A DNA stretch of 44,649 nt from a virus. Shown piece by piece: positions 13,595-22,050 of this stretch (positions are counted from its first letter, which is position 1; every line of letters begins with the position of its first letter). The translations under genes were made by a program, and so were the position numbers. The stretch spans positions 1 to 44,649 of the IMG/VR virus record IMGVR_UViG_3300015245_000283; one strand, written 5' to 3'. The notes under the pieces were generated by a model. The model had not been told where the DNA came from. It worked only from the letters and a program-made list of their open reading frames with translations, and searched no databases.

Positions 13595-13921
13595 ATGGAT
13601 GCGAGAAGCGAAGCATTCCGCCTGCAAGCGGGCAAGGGACGACCCAAGGGGGCGGTCAACAAGACCACCAAACTGGCGCGGCTTGCAATCGCCGAAGCAT
13701 TCGAGGAACTGGGCGGCAAGGACGCGCTGGTGCGTTGGGCGAAGGCCGATTCGGACAACATGAAGGTTTTCTACGCCACGATCTGGCCCAAGATCATTCC
13801 CCTTCAGGTAGAGGCCGATGTCACTGGCGAGCACTATCATACCCACGACCCGGCAGGGCTATCCGACGCTCTTGCATGGCTTGCAGCGGCTCGCGGAGAA
13901 GCATCGCCAACCGCCCACTGA
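13595..13921 (+). CDS. terS: terminase small subunit
   Basis: 108 residues beginning with a basic, GRPKGAVNKTTK-type DNA-binding start seen in small terminase subunits of alphaproteobacterial phages, followed by helices (ARLAIAEAFEELGG, DNMKVFYATIWPKIIPL) for oligomerisation. It recognises phage DNA and hands it to TerL. Its last 104 bases overlap the TerL gene in another frame. Assignment rests on motif and position. Confidence 0.65.
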   Translation: MDARSEAFRLQAGKGRPKGAVNKTTKLARLAIAEAFEELGGKDALVRWAKADSDNMKVFYATIWPKIIPLQVEADVTGEHYHTHDPAGLSDALAWLAAARGEASPTAH

Positions 13922-15341
13922 GCCACTGCGCTGGCTATGCCAGAACGACCTGTTTTTCCTGCTTCGATATGCGCTGAACCGTCCGGACTGCGAAAACGAC
14001 TGGGTATTCGCTCGGTGCCGTGAGGTTCAGGCATCTCCTAATAACCATCTGGACCTATGGTTTCGTGAGGCCTTTAAGTCCACAATCATCACATACGCGC
14101 TGACAATACAGGACATTCTCAACAATCCTGAGATCACGATCGGTCTGGCATCGCACACGCGGCCGATCGCCAAGGCCTTCCTTCGCCAGATCATGCGTGA
14201 GTTCGAAGGCAATGAGACGCTGAAGGCATGGTTCCCCGATATTCTGTGGGCGAACCCGCGCAAAGAGGCGCCGAAGTGGTCTGAAGATGATGGGATCGTC
14301 GTCCGGCGCAAGAGCAACCCCAAAGAGGCCACAATCGAGGCATGGGGCGTCGTGGACGGCCAGCCAACGTCAAAGCACTACGGCTTGCTGGTCTATGACG
14401 ACATCGTCACGCGCGAGTCTGTTTCGACGCCTGAGATGATGGCGAAGACCACGGAGGCGCTGTCACTGAGCTACAACCTGGGATCGCATGGCGGCCGGCG
14501 CCGTTTCATCGGCACGCGCTACCATTATAACGATACATATAGAACCGTTATCGATCGCGGCACCGTGACGGCGCGCATCTATCCGGCTACCGAAAACGGC
14601 AAGGTGGACGGTGTCCCGGTATTCCACACCCCGGAAGTGCTGGCGGCTAAGCGCCGGGACATGGGGCCATTCGTGTTTGGAGCGCAGATGTTGCAGGACC
14701 CGACTGCGGACGAAGCGCAGGGCTTCAAGGAAGAGTGGCTGCGCTGGGCCCAGCCGAGTGCTGCGGGCCTCAACATCTACATGGTGTTCGATCCGGCCAG
14801 CTCGAAAAAGAAGGACAGCGATTACACGTCTGGCTGGGTGCTGGGGTTAGGGTCCGATCGCAACATGTACGTGCTCGACATGGTCAGGGATCGCCTCAAC
14901 CTCACGCAGCGCGCCGATTTGGTGATGGGCTGGCATCGTCGCTGGAAACCGGCTGCGACGGGCTATGAGCGCTACGGCATGATGGCGGATATCGAGCATA
15001 TCCTTGATCGGCAGGAACGGGAGAATTACCGCTTCCCGATTATCGAGCTGGCTGGGACGATGCCCAAGAATGACCGGATACGCCGACTGATACCGTGGTT
15101 CGAAAACGGGCGCGTCTACATGCCGCAGCGGTTCGAGAAGACGAACTATGAGGGCCGCAGCGTGGATCTGGTCAAGGCATTCCGGGAGGAGGAATATCTG
15201 CCCTTCCCAGTGGGCGGCCATGACGATATGCTGGATGCCATGGCCCGCATCCTTGACGACAACATGCCCGCGGATTGGCCGATGGAATTTGCACAGGACG
15301 ATCGCCCGGTGAAGCGTAACAATACCGCGACAGGATATTGA
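13818..15341 (+). CDS. terL: terminase large subunit
   Basis: 507 residues. N-terminal ATPase: deviant Walker A at FREAFKST, then VYDDIVT as Walker B (D-D rather than D-E). C-terminal RNase H-fold nuclease: MVFDPASSKKKDSDY with the first catalytic Asp and GHDDMLDAMA with the last. This is the packaging motor that pumps DNA through the portal and cuts it, probably by headful. Start at 13818 has GTAGAGG upstream and implies a 104-base overlap with terS; a later start cannot be excluded. Confidence 0.9.
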   Translation: MSLASTIIPTTRQGYPTLLHGLQRLAEKHRQPPTEPLRWLCQNDLFFLLRYALNRPDCENDWVFARCREVQASPNNHLDLWFREAFKSTIITYALTIQDILNNPEITIGLASHTRPIAKAFLRQIMREFEGNETLKAWFPDILWANPRKEAPKWSEDDGIVVRRKSNPKEATIEAWGVVDGQPTSKHYGLLVYDDIVTRESVSTPEMMAKTTEALSLSYNLGSHGGRRRFIGTRYHYNDTYRTVIDRGTVTARIYPATENGKVDGVPVFHTPEVLAAKRRDMGPFVFGAQMLQDPTADEAQGFKEEWLRWAQPSAAGLNIYMVFDPASSKKKDSDYTSGWVLGLGSDRNMYVLDMVRDRLNLTQRADLVMGWHRRWKPAATGYERYGMMADIEHILDRQERENYRFPIIELAGTMPKNDRIRRLIPWFENGRVYMPQRFEKTNYEGRSVDLVKAFREEEYLPFPVGGHDDMLDAMARILDDNMPADWPMEFAQDDRPVKRNNTATGY

Positions 15342-15343
15342 GC

Positions 15344-15622
15344 ATGACGACCGACGAGATTTACACGCAGGCCAAGCTCCTCGCCAAGCGCCGCGGCTAT
15401 GTCATCGCGAAATGGCTTGAGCCTTCGCGCGACGGCCAGGAACTGGTGGTCGCGGCACGTATGCGCATCGGCGGCCGGACGCATGGGCTGGGCTTCCGCT
15501 GGGATGGCAAACGAACCATCGACTTGGAGCACCGCGTCGTCAGCCTGGACTATGCCATGAACGTGCTGGAGCGGAAGGTTGCGGAGGGCAAGATCGCCTC
15601 GCTTCAGGAGACGATGCAGTGA
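15344..15622 (+). CDS. hypothetical protein, 92 aa
   Basis: Starts two bases after the TerL stop. Alpha/beta layout (YVIAKWLEPSRDGQELVVAARM, HGLGFRWDGKRTIDLEHRVVSLDYAMNVLERKV) similar in style to the first part of the 13210-13587 protein, so the two may be distant paralogues. Stop overlaps the next GTG. Confidence 0.55.
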   Translation: MTTDEIYTQAKLLAKRRGYVIAKWLEPSRDGQELVVAARMRIGGRTHGLGFRWDGKRTIDLEHRVVSLDYAMNVLERKVAEGKIASLQETMQ

Positions 15623-15771
15623 CCGACGTGATGCCCGCCGATCTCACCGAGGAGATGATATCCGCAGGCGCGGACGTTTTATGCGAGCACGATCCAGGCT
15701 GGGATTCTCAGCGCGAAATCATCATTGAGATCTATCGTGCGATGACGGCGGCCCGAGGAGAAGTCGAATGA
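15619..15771 (+). CDS. hypothetical protein, 50 aa
   Basis: GTG start overlapping the upstream stop. Short sequence with LTEEMISAGADVLCEHDPGW, a pattern seen in small phage proteins ending with a helix (IIIEIYRAMTAA). Unknown function. ATGA overlap with the next gene. Confidence 0.55.
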   Translation: MTDVMPADLTEEMISAGADVLCEHDPGWDSQREIIIEIYRAMTAARGEVE

Positions 15772-15890
15772 CCGAACTCGAATCCCTGAAAGCCAAGCTC
15801 GCGGCACGCAAGGGGCGCCCGGGCTATGAAGGCAACGTGCGCGAGATCGAAAAGCGCATTGCCGAGCTTGAGGCTATCCCACCCGCCTGA
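15768..15890 (+). CDS. small coiled-coil protein, 40 aa
   Basis: MTELESLKAKLAARKGRPGY followed by NVREIEKRIAELEAI: two short helices with heptad leucines, a common small head-cluster protein between terminase and portal in alphaproteobacterial phages. Unknown function. Confidence 0.6.
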   Translation: MTELESLKAKLAARKGRPGYEGNVREIEKRIAELEAIPPA

Positions 15891-15924
15891 CATCTGATAC
15901 ACGAGCCCAACCCGGAGACGCGCC

Positions 15925-16038
15925 ATGACCGACAAGCCAGCCAAGCCCGAACCGAAAGAGGACAAGAAGCCGGCCGATGACAAGCCGGTCGAGAAGCCCG
16001 GCTATTTTCACGGCCAAGGCGGCGCGGCGGGCATTTGA
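15925..16038 (+). CDS. small Lys/Pro-rich protein, 37 aa
   Basis: ATG 15925 preceded by CGGAGA. Low-complexity KPxKPEPKEDKKP repeats with a Gly-rich end. Disordered; its TGA overlaps the next ATG. May be an accessory head protein; no family. Confidence 0.45.
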   Translation: MTDKPAKPEPKEDKKPADDKPVEKPGYFHGQGGAAGI

Positions 16039-16277
16039 TGAAGCTAACGTGCTCGCCATTCGATCGCATCGAAATGCAGCGTCTTTGTCATCAGGCGAAG
16101 GACGTGCGCAAGCTACTCGCGACCCGATATGGTGATGCGAAGTTCAGCAGCGGCATCATCGATGTACATCCTGCTCGTGACGCGCTGGCCTCCTATGAGG
16201 TTAGTGTTCCAGAACGTGCCTATCTGATCGCATGGGCCGCTGTCAGGCGCCGCAGAGAGAGGGTGACGGCAATCTGA
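16038..16277 (+). CDS. hypothetical protein, 79 aa
   Basis: TGATG overlap with the upstream gene, and its end touches the portal start. Basic helical protein with C4 and C17 (MKLTCSPFDRIEMQRLCHQA). No family recognised. Confidence 0.55.
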   Translation: MKLTCSPFDRIEMQRLCHQAKDVRKLLATRYGDAKFSSGIIDVHPARDALASYEVSVPERAYLIAWAAVRRRRERVTAI

Positions 16278-18430
16278 TGGCGACCGCTCCGCTTGAATAT
16301 ACGGACGATACGGCTACTCAGGCGGACCCGCTTGCGCTCCTGACCGAGATTTCCCAGTCCCACGGCGACATCAGCCATTTGCTGGACGAACAGGCGTTGG
16401 CAACGCTCGGATCGAACGTGGTGCGCGATTACGAGCGCGACATATCCGATCGGCAGGAGTGGGAGGATATCGTCGTCGCGGCACTGGCCGATGCGGCACA
16501 GGGGGAGAAGGAACTGGACGAAGGGCTTCCGGCCTACCGACAGAGCCACGTCAATTTCCCGATCCTCACGGTAGCGGCGCAGCAATTCAACGCCCGCGCC
16601 TACCCCGCCATCTGCAAGAGCGGCAACATGGTTCGGGTCAAGGTGATCGGGTCGGACAAGGGCCGTCCGGCGATCGATCCGCAGACCGGCAAGCCTGCGA
16701 TGCAACCCGATCCCGCGGCTCCTCCTGTCCAGCCAGGAATGAATGGAACGCCTCCCATCGGTCACAACGGCGGTCCGCCAATGGTGCCGGTGTGGGAGAT
16801 CGAGCCGGGCGCCAAGACACGCCGCGCCAACCGGGTCGCCGATTATCTCAACGTCTATGTTGAATATCGCATGGACGACTGGGAAGAAGATACCGACGCG
16901 ATGCTGTATCAGATGGCGATCGTCGGCTGTGGTTTTCGCAAGCTCTGGTGGGCGAACGGCAAGCAATGCGCGGCCTATGTGCCGGCGCTGGACCTGATCG
17001 TCCCGGTGAAGGCGAAAAGCCTCAAGACGACGCCCCGGATCACCGAGCGGATCCACGATGTCTATCCGTACCAGATTCGCCAGCGCCAGCTTCGCGGCGA
17101 ATACCGACAGGTGGAATTGCCGCAGATCGGTGAGGACGACGAAGCTCCTCGGTTGTTGCTTGAGCAGCATCGCCTGATCGACATGGACGAAGACGGGCTG
17201 GACGAACCCTATATCGTCACGGTCGATTACGAGACATCGCAGGTGATGAAGATCGAGGCGAACTTCGCGCCCGACGACGTGAAGCTGGACGAACAGGGCC
17301 AGCCGGTCGAGATCACCCGCGGTCAGTTCTACATCAAATACCCGTTCCTGCCGAACCCAAAGGGCGAGTTCTACGACATCGGCTTTGGGCATCTGCTCAA
17401 CCAGCTTGGCGACATCATCGACACCACGATCAACCAGATGTTCGACGCGGGCCATGCGCAGATCGCTGGTGGCGGGTTCATGGCGTCGGGCGTGAGGCTT
17501 CAGGGCAACGGCCAGACCAATACGCTGCGCTGGATGCCGGGCGAGTACAAGACGGTTGGCACCAGCGGGCAGATTCTCAGGGATGGCATCTACGAGCGGA
17601 CCTTTCCGGGTGCCTCACCGATCATGTTTCAGCTCCTCGAAATGATCCTGGGCGCGGCCAAGGACATATCCTCGGTCAAGGACATCATCACCGGCGAGGG
17701 CAGCAATAATGGGCAGGTTGGCACGACGCTTGCATTGATCGAGCAGGGCCTGACCGTGTTCACCGCGATCTACAAGCGCGTGTACCGGTCTCTCGGTGAA
17801 GAGTTCTCGCTGATCTACGACAACCTCGGCAAATATGGCGGGGAAGAGATCGCGAAGGATTACGACAAGGTTCTGGACGATCCGAAAGCCGATTTCGCCA
17901 AGGACTTCGCCGAATCCGACATGGACGTGAAGCCGGTAGCCGATCCGACCAGCGTCACCAAGATGCAACGGGTCGCGAAGGCGCAGGCATTGCTCAATTT
18001 CCGCGGGCAGGGCTTGAACGACCTTGTCATCGATCGCCGGGCGCTTGAGGCGCTGGATGTTGAGGACATTGACGAGATCATGCCCGATCCCAAGGCTCCG
18101 CCGCCGCCGGCCGCCGTGGCTGAACTGGAAAAGACGCAGAGCGAGACGGCGAAGAACAACGCGAACGCGGAATATTACAAGGCGCAGGTCGCCAAGATCG
18201 GGGCCGATGTGGGCCACCAGCTTGGTGCCTCGGAAGGAGGCAGCGATGACACAGGACGACTTCCTGACATGGAAGCAGCACCCGGTGACCAAATGGGTCT
18301 TCCGGGCGCTGGAGACGGCGGCGCAGGCGCAGAAGGCGGCCTGGGTGGAGGCATCATGGGAGCGGGGGGTCAGCAACCCGGACCTGCTTCTGGAGCTCAG
18401 GACGCAGGAGGCGGCCTATCGGTCGCTTAG
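16277..18430 (+). CDS. portal protein
   Basis: 717 residues, in the size class of P22-type portals. Helical wing and stem region (FNARAYPAICKSGNMVRVKV; DIGFGHLLNQLGDIIDTTINQMFDAGHAQ; SSVKDIITGEGSNNGQVGTTLALIEQGLTVFTAIYKRVYRSLGEEF) matches podovirus portal proteins. The dodecamer is the DNA channel and head-tail joint. The last 60 residues are Gly/Ala-rich and disordered, and their DNA also encodes the next gene in another frame. Start 16277 overlaps the upstream stop. Confidence 0.88.
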   Translation: MATAPLEYTDDTATQADPLALLTEISQSHGDISHLLDEQALATLGSNVVRDYERDISDRQEWEDIVVAALADAAQGEKELDEGLPAYRQSHVNFPILTVAAQQFNARAYPAICKSGNMVRVKVIGSDKGRPAIDPQTGKPAMQPDPAAPPVQPGMNGTPPIGHNGGPPMVPVWEIEPGAKTRRANRVADYLNVYVEYRMDDWEEDTDAMLYQMAIVGCGFRKLWWANGKQCAAYVPALDLIVPVKAKSLKTTPRITERIHDVYPYQIRQRQLRGEYRQVELPQIGEDDEAPRLLLEQHRLIDMDEDGLDEPYIVTVDYETSQVMKIEANFAPDDVKLDEQGQPVEITRGQFYIKYPFLPNPKGEFYDIGFGHLLNQLGDIIDTTINQMFDAGHAQIAGGGFMASGVRLQGNGQTNTLRWMPGEYKTVGTSGQILRDGIYERTFPGASPIMFQLLEMILGAAKDISSVKDIITGEGSNNGQVGTTLALIEQGLTVFTAIYKRVYRSLGEEFSLIYDNLGKYGGEEIAKDYDKVLDDPKADFAKDFAESDMDVKPVADPTSVTKMQRVAKAQALLNFRGQGLNDLVIDRRALEALDVEDIDEIMPDPKAPPPPAAVAELEKTQSETAKNNANAEYYKAQVAKIGADVGHQLGASEGGSDDTGRLPDMEAAPGDQMGLPGAGDGGAGAEGGLGGGIMGAGGQQPGPASGAQDAGGGLSVA

Positions 18431-18488
18431 TGACCTGACTTACGAACGAACGTGCGAAGTGCTGGGCGATGTGCCCGTGAACGAATAG
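18246..18488 (+). CDS. small head-cluster protein overlapping the portal gene
   Basis: 80 residues (MTQDDFLTWKQHPVTKWVFR, then ALETAAQAQKAAWVEASWERG). It begins 185 bases before the portal stop in another frame, with a very strong ribosome site (GGAAGGAGG) 6 bases upstream. This protein type is common next to portals in P22-like phages. The portal's low-complexity tail is thus probably shaped by this gene. Confidence 0.75.
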   Translation: MTQDDFLTWKQHPVTKWVFRALETAAQAQKAAWVEASWERGVSNPDLLLELRTQEAAYRSLSDLTYERTCEVLGDVPVNE

Positions 18489-18502
18489 GAAGGGCCTACA
18501 GC

Positions 18503-18841
18503 GTGGCTATACCGAAACTTGAAGACTGCCGCCTTGGCATGAAGGCAACCGGGTGGAACGTGATCGTCGTCCCCGAGCCTGCCGAAGAGAAAAAGGGCGC
18601 GATATTCATCCCCGACAGCGTGAAGGACAAGGAGGAGATCGTCCAGCAACGCGGACGCATCGTCTCCGTTGGCCCTGCGGCTTTCACGGCGGCCGATTAC
18701 GCTGGTGAAGAACCGGGCGAGGGTGATGCGGTCATATTCGCTCGACTCGCTGGCTTCCGGGTGAAGCTTGCTGATGGCAAGGACGCACGTGTTATCCAAG
18801 ACCGGGATGTAGCGGTCATTCTGGACGAGGAGACCGAATAA
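18503..18841 (+). CDS. GroES-like co-chaperonin
   Basis: 112 residues with the Cpn10 pattern: GWNVIVVPEPAEEKKGAIFIPDS (the strand and mobile loop that contacts GroEL), RGRIVSVGP, then GDAVIFARLAGFRVKL and the closing strand DRDVAVIL. It would cap host GroEL and help fold the capsid or portal, as T4 gp31 does. Start is GTG 18503 with GAAGGG upstream. It sits between portal and scaffold and ends in a TAATG overlap with the scaffold. Confidence 0.75.
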   Translation: MAIPKLEDCRLGMKATGWNVIVVPEPAEEKKGAIFIPDSVKDKEEIVQQRGRIVSVGPAAFTAADYAGEEPGEGDAVIFARLAGFRVKLADGKDARVIQDRDVAVILDEETE

Positions 18842-19650
18842 TGGCTACCGCACTTGCCGCCGATGATATCATCCCCGCCGAAGCTTCCGCCATCGATGCC
18901 GCGGCGTCTGCGGAAGGTGCGGAAGTCCAGCTTTCCGATGTCGAGCAGCTGGCCGTGGAAATGGGGTGGAAGCCCCATGCCGAATACACCGGTACGCCCG
19001 AGCGGTGGAAGCCGGCCAAGGATTACGTGCTGGCGGAGCGCGAACTTGCCCGCAGCATGAAGAACACGATCCGCGGCCTCAAGGATCAGGTCGATCGCCT
19101 CGCCGTCGCCGGATCGAAGCAGACCGAGCGCGCCTTGCAGCGACAGGCAGACGAGATCAACGCCCGTTTCGAGAAGGCGGTAGAAACCGGTGACGCAGTC
19201 GGCGCCCGCAAGGCCGAGCGCGATCTGGTCAAGCTGGAGAGGGAAGCCGTTTCCGAGACGATGTCAGCGGAAGAGGGATTCGCCAGGGACAACCCATGGT
19301 ATGGCAAGGACGAAGACGCGTCTGCCTATGCCGTGTCGATCACGCAGCGCGAGGCCGGCAAGGGCAAGTCGATTGCCGATCAGCTTGAGGCGGCCCGTGA
19401 GGGCGTCAGGAAGCGCTTTCCCGAACTGTTCGACGCGCCTCCCGTCACCAAGGCCCCGCCGATCGTCAACGCGCCGGGCTCGCGCGCCGCAGGGCTGGGC
19501 CGGGCGAAGGGTTATGCGGACCTGCCGGGCGATGCCAAGGCGGCCGCGGGCAGATATGCCGAGCTTTTCAAACAGAAATTCGGCACGGAGCTCGAAAAAT
19601 CCAAGGCGGAATTTGCCAAGGACTATTGGGAAAACAAGGGCGATGCCTGA
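18841..19650 (+). CDS. scaffolding protein
   Basis: 269 residues, acidic N-terminus, then a long charged helical region (SMKNTIRGLKDQVDRLAVAGSK ... INARFEKAVETGDAVGARKAERDLVKLE), and a basic Lys-rich C-terminus (KQKFGTELEKSKAEFAKDYW). Length, composition and position before the capsid gene fit a podovirus scaffold, which guides procapsid assembly and leaves before packaging. Confidence 0.7.
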   Translation: MATALAADDIIPAEASAIDAAASAEGAEVQLSDVEQLAVEMGWKPHAEYTGTPERWKPAKDYVLAERELARSMKNTIRGLKDQVDRLAVAGSKQTERALQRQADEINARFEKAVETGDAVGARKAERDLVKLEREAVSETMSAEEGFARDNPWYGKDEDASAYAVSITQREAGKGKSIADQLEAAREGVRKRFPELFDAPPVTKAPPIVNAPGSRAAGLGRAKGYADLPGDAKAAAGRYAELFKQKFGTELEKSKAEFAKDYWENKGDA

Positions 19651-19661
19651 TTTTTAGGCAG
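19644..19661 (+). promoter_or_regulatory. repeated hairpin motif, copy 1
   Basis: TGCCTGATTTTTAGGCAG: stem TGCCT/AGGCA around GATTTTT, containing the scaffold stop codon. An almost identical motif (TGCCTGATATATAGGCAG) is at 25811-25828. Role unknown: regulator site or mRNA processing signal. Confidence 0.45.
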
Positions 19662-19704
19662 ATGTTGACGTGACCCCCGAATGAGCATAGAAGGATCAAG
19701 CGAA

Positions 19705-20211
19705 ATGCCGCGAGGCCAATACGAGCGCAATCCGATCGCAAAGGCGATCACCCAGCCGGCGGAAGCATCCCCGGCATTGTCTCAGCCTTCGGCCCGCGCC
19801 GAAGAAGTGCGCAGAGAGCGCCGCCGCCGTTCTGATGGCGACCTAGACAGGATGGGGCGGATGGCCCTGTCGATTCCTCCAGAAATCAAAGAGCGTTTGG
19901 ACCGCGAGGGTAAAACCTGCCGCTGGGTCCGGGATGCATCGGGCCGTCAAATGGCCATGCAACGCGAGGATTGGGATGTAACGCCCGACGTCGAACCCGT
20001 GGCCGAAGCACGCGATACCGAAGGCAAGCTCGTGCTGATGGAGAAATACGGGGACTGGTACGACGACGACCAGCGCGCGAAAACCAACCTGCTCGATGAG
20101 CGGGAAAAGGCCATCGAGCGCGGCACGAAGATCGACCCCGAAGACCGCCGCCAGCCGGGTACGTCATATGTCCCTGCCGGCAACAAAATCTCACGCGAAC
20201 GGGGTCTGTAA
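19705..20211 (+). CDS. hypothetical head-cluster protein, 168 aa
   Basis: Start ATG 19705 chosen because AGAAGGA precedes it; ATG 19681 is in frame but has no ribosome site. The sequence begins MPRGQYERNPIAKAITQPAE and is charged with an Arg-rich stretch (RRERRRRSDGDLDRM). It continues KYGDWYDDDQRAK. Typical of a small, mostly disordered protein upstream of a capsid gene; function unknown. Confidence 0.6.
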   Translation: MPRGQYERNPIAKAITQPAEASPALSQPSARAEEVRRERRRRSDGDLDRMGRMALSIPPEIKERLDREGKTCRWVRDASGRQMAMQREDWDVTPDVEPVAEARDTEGKLVLMEKYGDWYDDDQRAKTNLLDEREKAIERGTKIDPEDRRQPGTSYVPAGNKISRERGL

Positions 20212-20238
20212 CTTTCAGCCCCGCACAGGGGTTGAAGA

Positions 20239-20826
20239 ATGGCTAACTCGAATGCACCGGCTGGTCTCATCGCCCGCCGTCTCCGCAACGGCTCTCCCTT
20301 CATGGGGGCTTGCCGCACCTATTTCGTCCCGGCGACCGACGCCACCGCGATCTTCATCGGCGACCCGGTGATCATCGCGGGCGACGGCGATACGGCTGGT
20401 ACGCCAACCGTCACGCTGGCCACTGCCGCCACTGGCCGCATTACCGGCGTCTGCGTCGGTATCCGGCCCGGTGGCAATAACACGCTGATCCCGCCGCGCT
20501 ACCGCGCCGCCTCGACAGCGGAATACATCATCGTCGCCGATGGTCCGGACGTGCTCTACGAAGTCCAGGAGGACGGTATCGGCGGTTCACTGGCCGCGAC
20601 CAACATCGGCCAGAATATCAGCCTGATCGCTGGCAGCGGCAACACGACGACCGGCCAATCCGGCTGGATGATCGACAGTTCGACCGCTGCTGTGACCGCG
20701 ACCCTGCAGATGCGCATTATCGGTCTGGAAAACCGGATCGGCAATGACATCGGCACGACCGCCAAATGGCTTTGCGCCATCAACCTTCCGACCGAAACCG
20801 GCGCTGCCGGCTCGCTTGGCGTCTAG
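20239..20826 (+). CDS. probable capsid decoration protein
   Basis: 195 residues, beta-rich, small-residue-rich (YFVPATDATAIFIGDPVIIAGDGDTAGTPTVTLATAATGRITGVCVGI). It has the flavour of head-decoration or cement proteins and lies directly before the major capsid gene. The assignment is from position and composition. Confidence 0.5.
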   Translation: MANSNAPAGLIARRLRNGSPFMGACRTYFVPATDATAIFIGDPVIIAGDGDTAGTPTVTLATAATGRITGVCVGIRPGGNNTLIPPRYRAASTAEYIIVADGPDVLYEVQEDGIGGSLAATNIGQNISLIAGSGNTTTGQSGWMIDSSTAAVTATLQMRIIGLENRIGNDIGTTAKWLCAINLPTETGAAGSLGV

Positions 20827-20839
20827 GGGGAACTGAACA

Positions 20840-21748
20840 ATGCCCGCAGGTATCATCACGCGCTCTGCGCACCCCGACGCGCTCTGGCCCGGCGTCAAGA
20901 AATGGTTCGGTCTGAACTACGACAAGGAGCCGGCCACGTGGTCGAAGATCTTCGAGAAGATGGGCTCCACCAAATATCAGGAGCGCATGGCGGAGGGGAC
21001 GACGTTCGGCCTCGCTCCGTCGAAGACCGAAGCCTCGCCGATCCAGTATGATTCGGACGCTGAAGGCTATGTGGCGATCTTCCAGCACGTCGTGTACGGG
21101 CTGGGCTACATCGTCACCGAGGAGGAGCTGGAGGACAACCTTTACGAGGAAGTCTCCCAGTCCCGCTCCGCCAACCTGGCATGGTCGATGCGCACCACGG
21201 CGGAGTTCGTGCACGCCAATGTGTTCAATCGCGGGTTCGATACGGCCTATCCGATCGGCGACGGCCAGCCGCTCTTTTCGGCATCGCATCCGACGCTTTC
21301 CGGCAACCAGTCGAACCTCCTCACCGCAGCGGATTTTTCCGAAACGGCGATGGAGGACGCGACCAAAGCCGTGTGGCGGCTCCAGAACAACCGCGGTTTT
21401 CCGATCAATGGCGGTGTCAAGCGCATCGTCATCAACCCCGAAGATGCCTTCACGGTCACGCGGGTGCTGAACTCGGTGTTGCGCTCGGGGACCAACAACA
21501 ACGACATCAACGCGCTGAACGCGATGGGCATCGTGCCCGATGTCGTGGTTAGCAAATACCTGACCGATACTGACAGTTGGTCGGTCCAGACCGATGTCCC
21601 GAACGGCTTGGTCTCGCTCTGGCGCCGCGACGTGACCCTGTCGAAGGACAACGACTTCGACACCGAGAACGCCAAGGCCAAGGCGACAATGCGTTTCGTG
21701 GCTGGCGCAGCCGATTGGCGATCCGTCCTCGGAAATGCCGGCGCCTGA
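20840..21748 (+). CDS. major capsid protein
   Basis: 302 residues. N-terminal part with YDKEPATWSKIFEKMGSTKYQERMAEGTTFGLAP, then an HK97-fold core with FSASHPTLSG, the helix TKAVWRLQNNRG and VKRIVINPEDAFTVTRVLNS. This pattern is found in Mu gpT-like and related capsid proteins. AGGGGGAAC upstream gives a good ribosome site. It builds the icosahedral head with the scaffold and decoration proteins upstream. Confidence 0.82.
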   Translation: MPAGIITRSAHPDALWPGVKKWFGLNYDKEPATWSKIFEKMGSTKYQERMAEGTTFGLAPSKTEASPIQYDSDAEGYVAIFQHVVYGLGYIVTEEELEDNLYEEVSQSRSANLAWSMRTTAEFVHANVFNRGFDTAYPIGDGQPLFSASHPTLSGNQSNLLTAADFSETAMEDATKAVWRLQNNRGFPINGGVKRIVINPEDAFTVTRVLNSVLRSGTNNNDINALNAMGIVPDVVVSKYLTDTDSWSVQTDVPNGLVSLWRRDVTLSKDNDFDTENAKAKATMRFVAGAADWRSVLGNAGA

Positions 21749-21751
21749 ATG

Positions 21752-21788
21752 ATCTTCGGGGGCTGGCTTTGGCTGGCCCCCGCAAGAT
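21752..21788 (+). terminator. strong hairpin after the capsid gene
   Basis: ATCTT and GGGGGC pair with GCCCCC and AAGAT across a 12-base loop that can itself pair (CTGGC/GCTGG), giving a long stem with one small internal bulge. No T-run follows. It probably limits read-through or protects capsid mRNA. Confidence 0.5.
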
Positions 21789-21801
21789 TGAGGAATGATC
21801 C

Positions 21802-22050
21802 ATGCGCGTCGTGCCACAAGTCTGGAAACCTGGGGGCAGTTGGGGTTCTTGTCAACGATGTGGTTTCAAGTTCCGCCTGAACGAACTTCGGCTGGAGTGG
21901 AGTGGCCTGCGAGTTTGTCCTGAAGATTGGGACCCGCGCCCCGAGCAGCTTACCCCGCCCGTCGTGGGGCCTGAAGGCATCCCACGCCCAGACGCCTCCC
22001 CTGAACCGCCCGACGTGTTCGTCGGCACCGTAACTCCGGCAGACCTGTAA
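21802..22050 (+). CDS. zinc-ribbon-like head-tail cluster protein, 82 aa
   Basis: Contains CQRCGFKFRLNELRLEWSGLRVC, a C-x2-C ... C knuckle, then WDPRPEQ and a Pro-rich tail. This small protein recurs directly downstream of capsid genes in alphaproteobacterial podoviruses. Role unknown; structural or assembly role inferred. Confidence 0.65.
   Translation: MRVVPQVWKPGGSWGSCQRCGFKFRLNELRLEWSGLRVCPEDWDPRPEQLTPPVVGPEGIPRPDASPEPPDVFVGTVTPADL

Noticed and set aside
16220-17455. 411-residue open frame on the minus strand within the portal gene
   Set aside because: Shadow frame of a GC-rich gene; His/Arg/Asp-rich composition typical of antisense translation.
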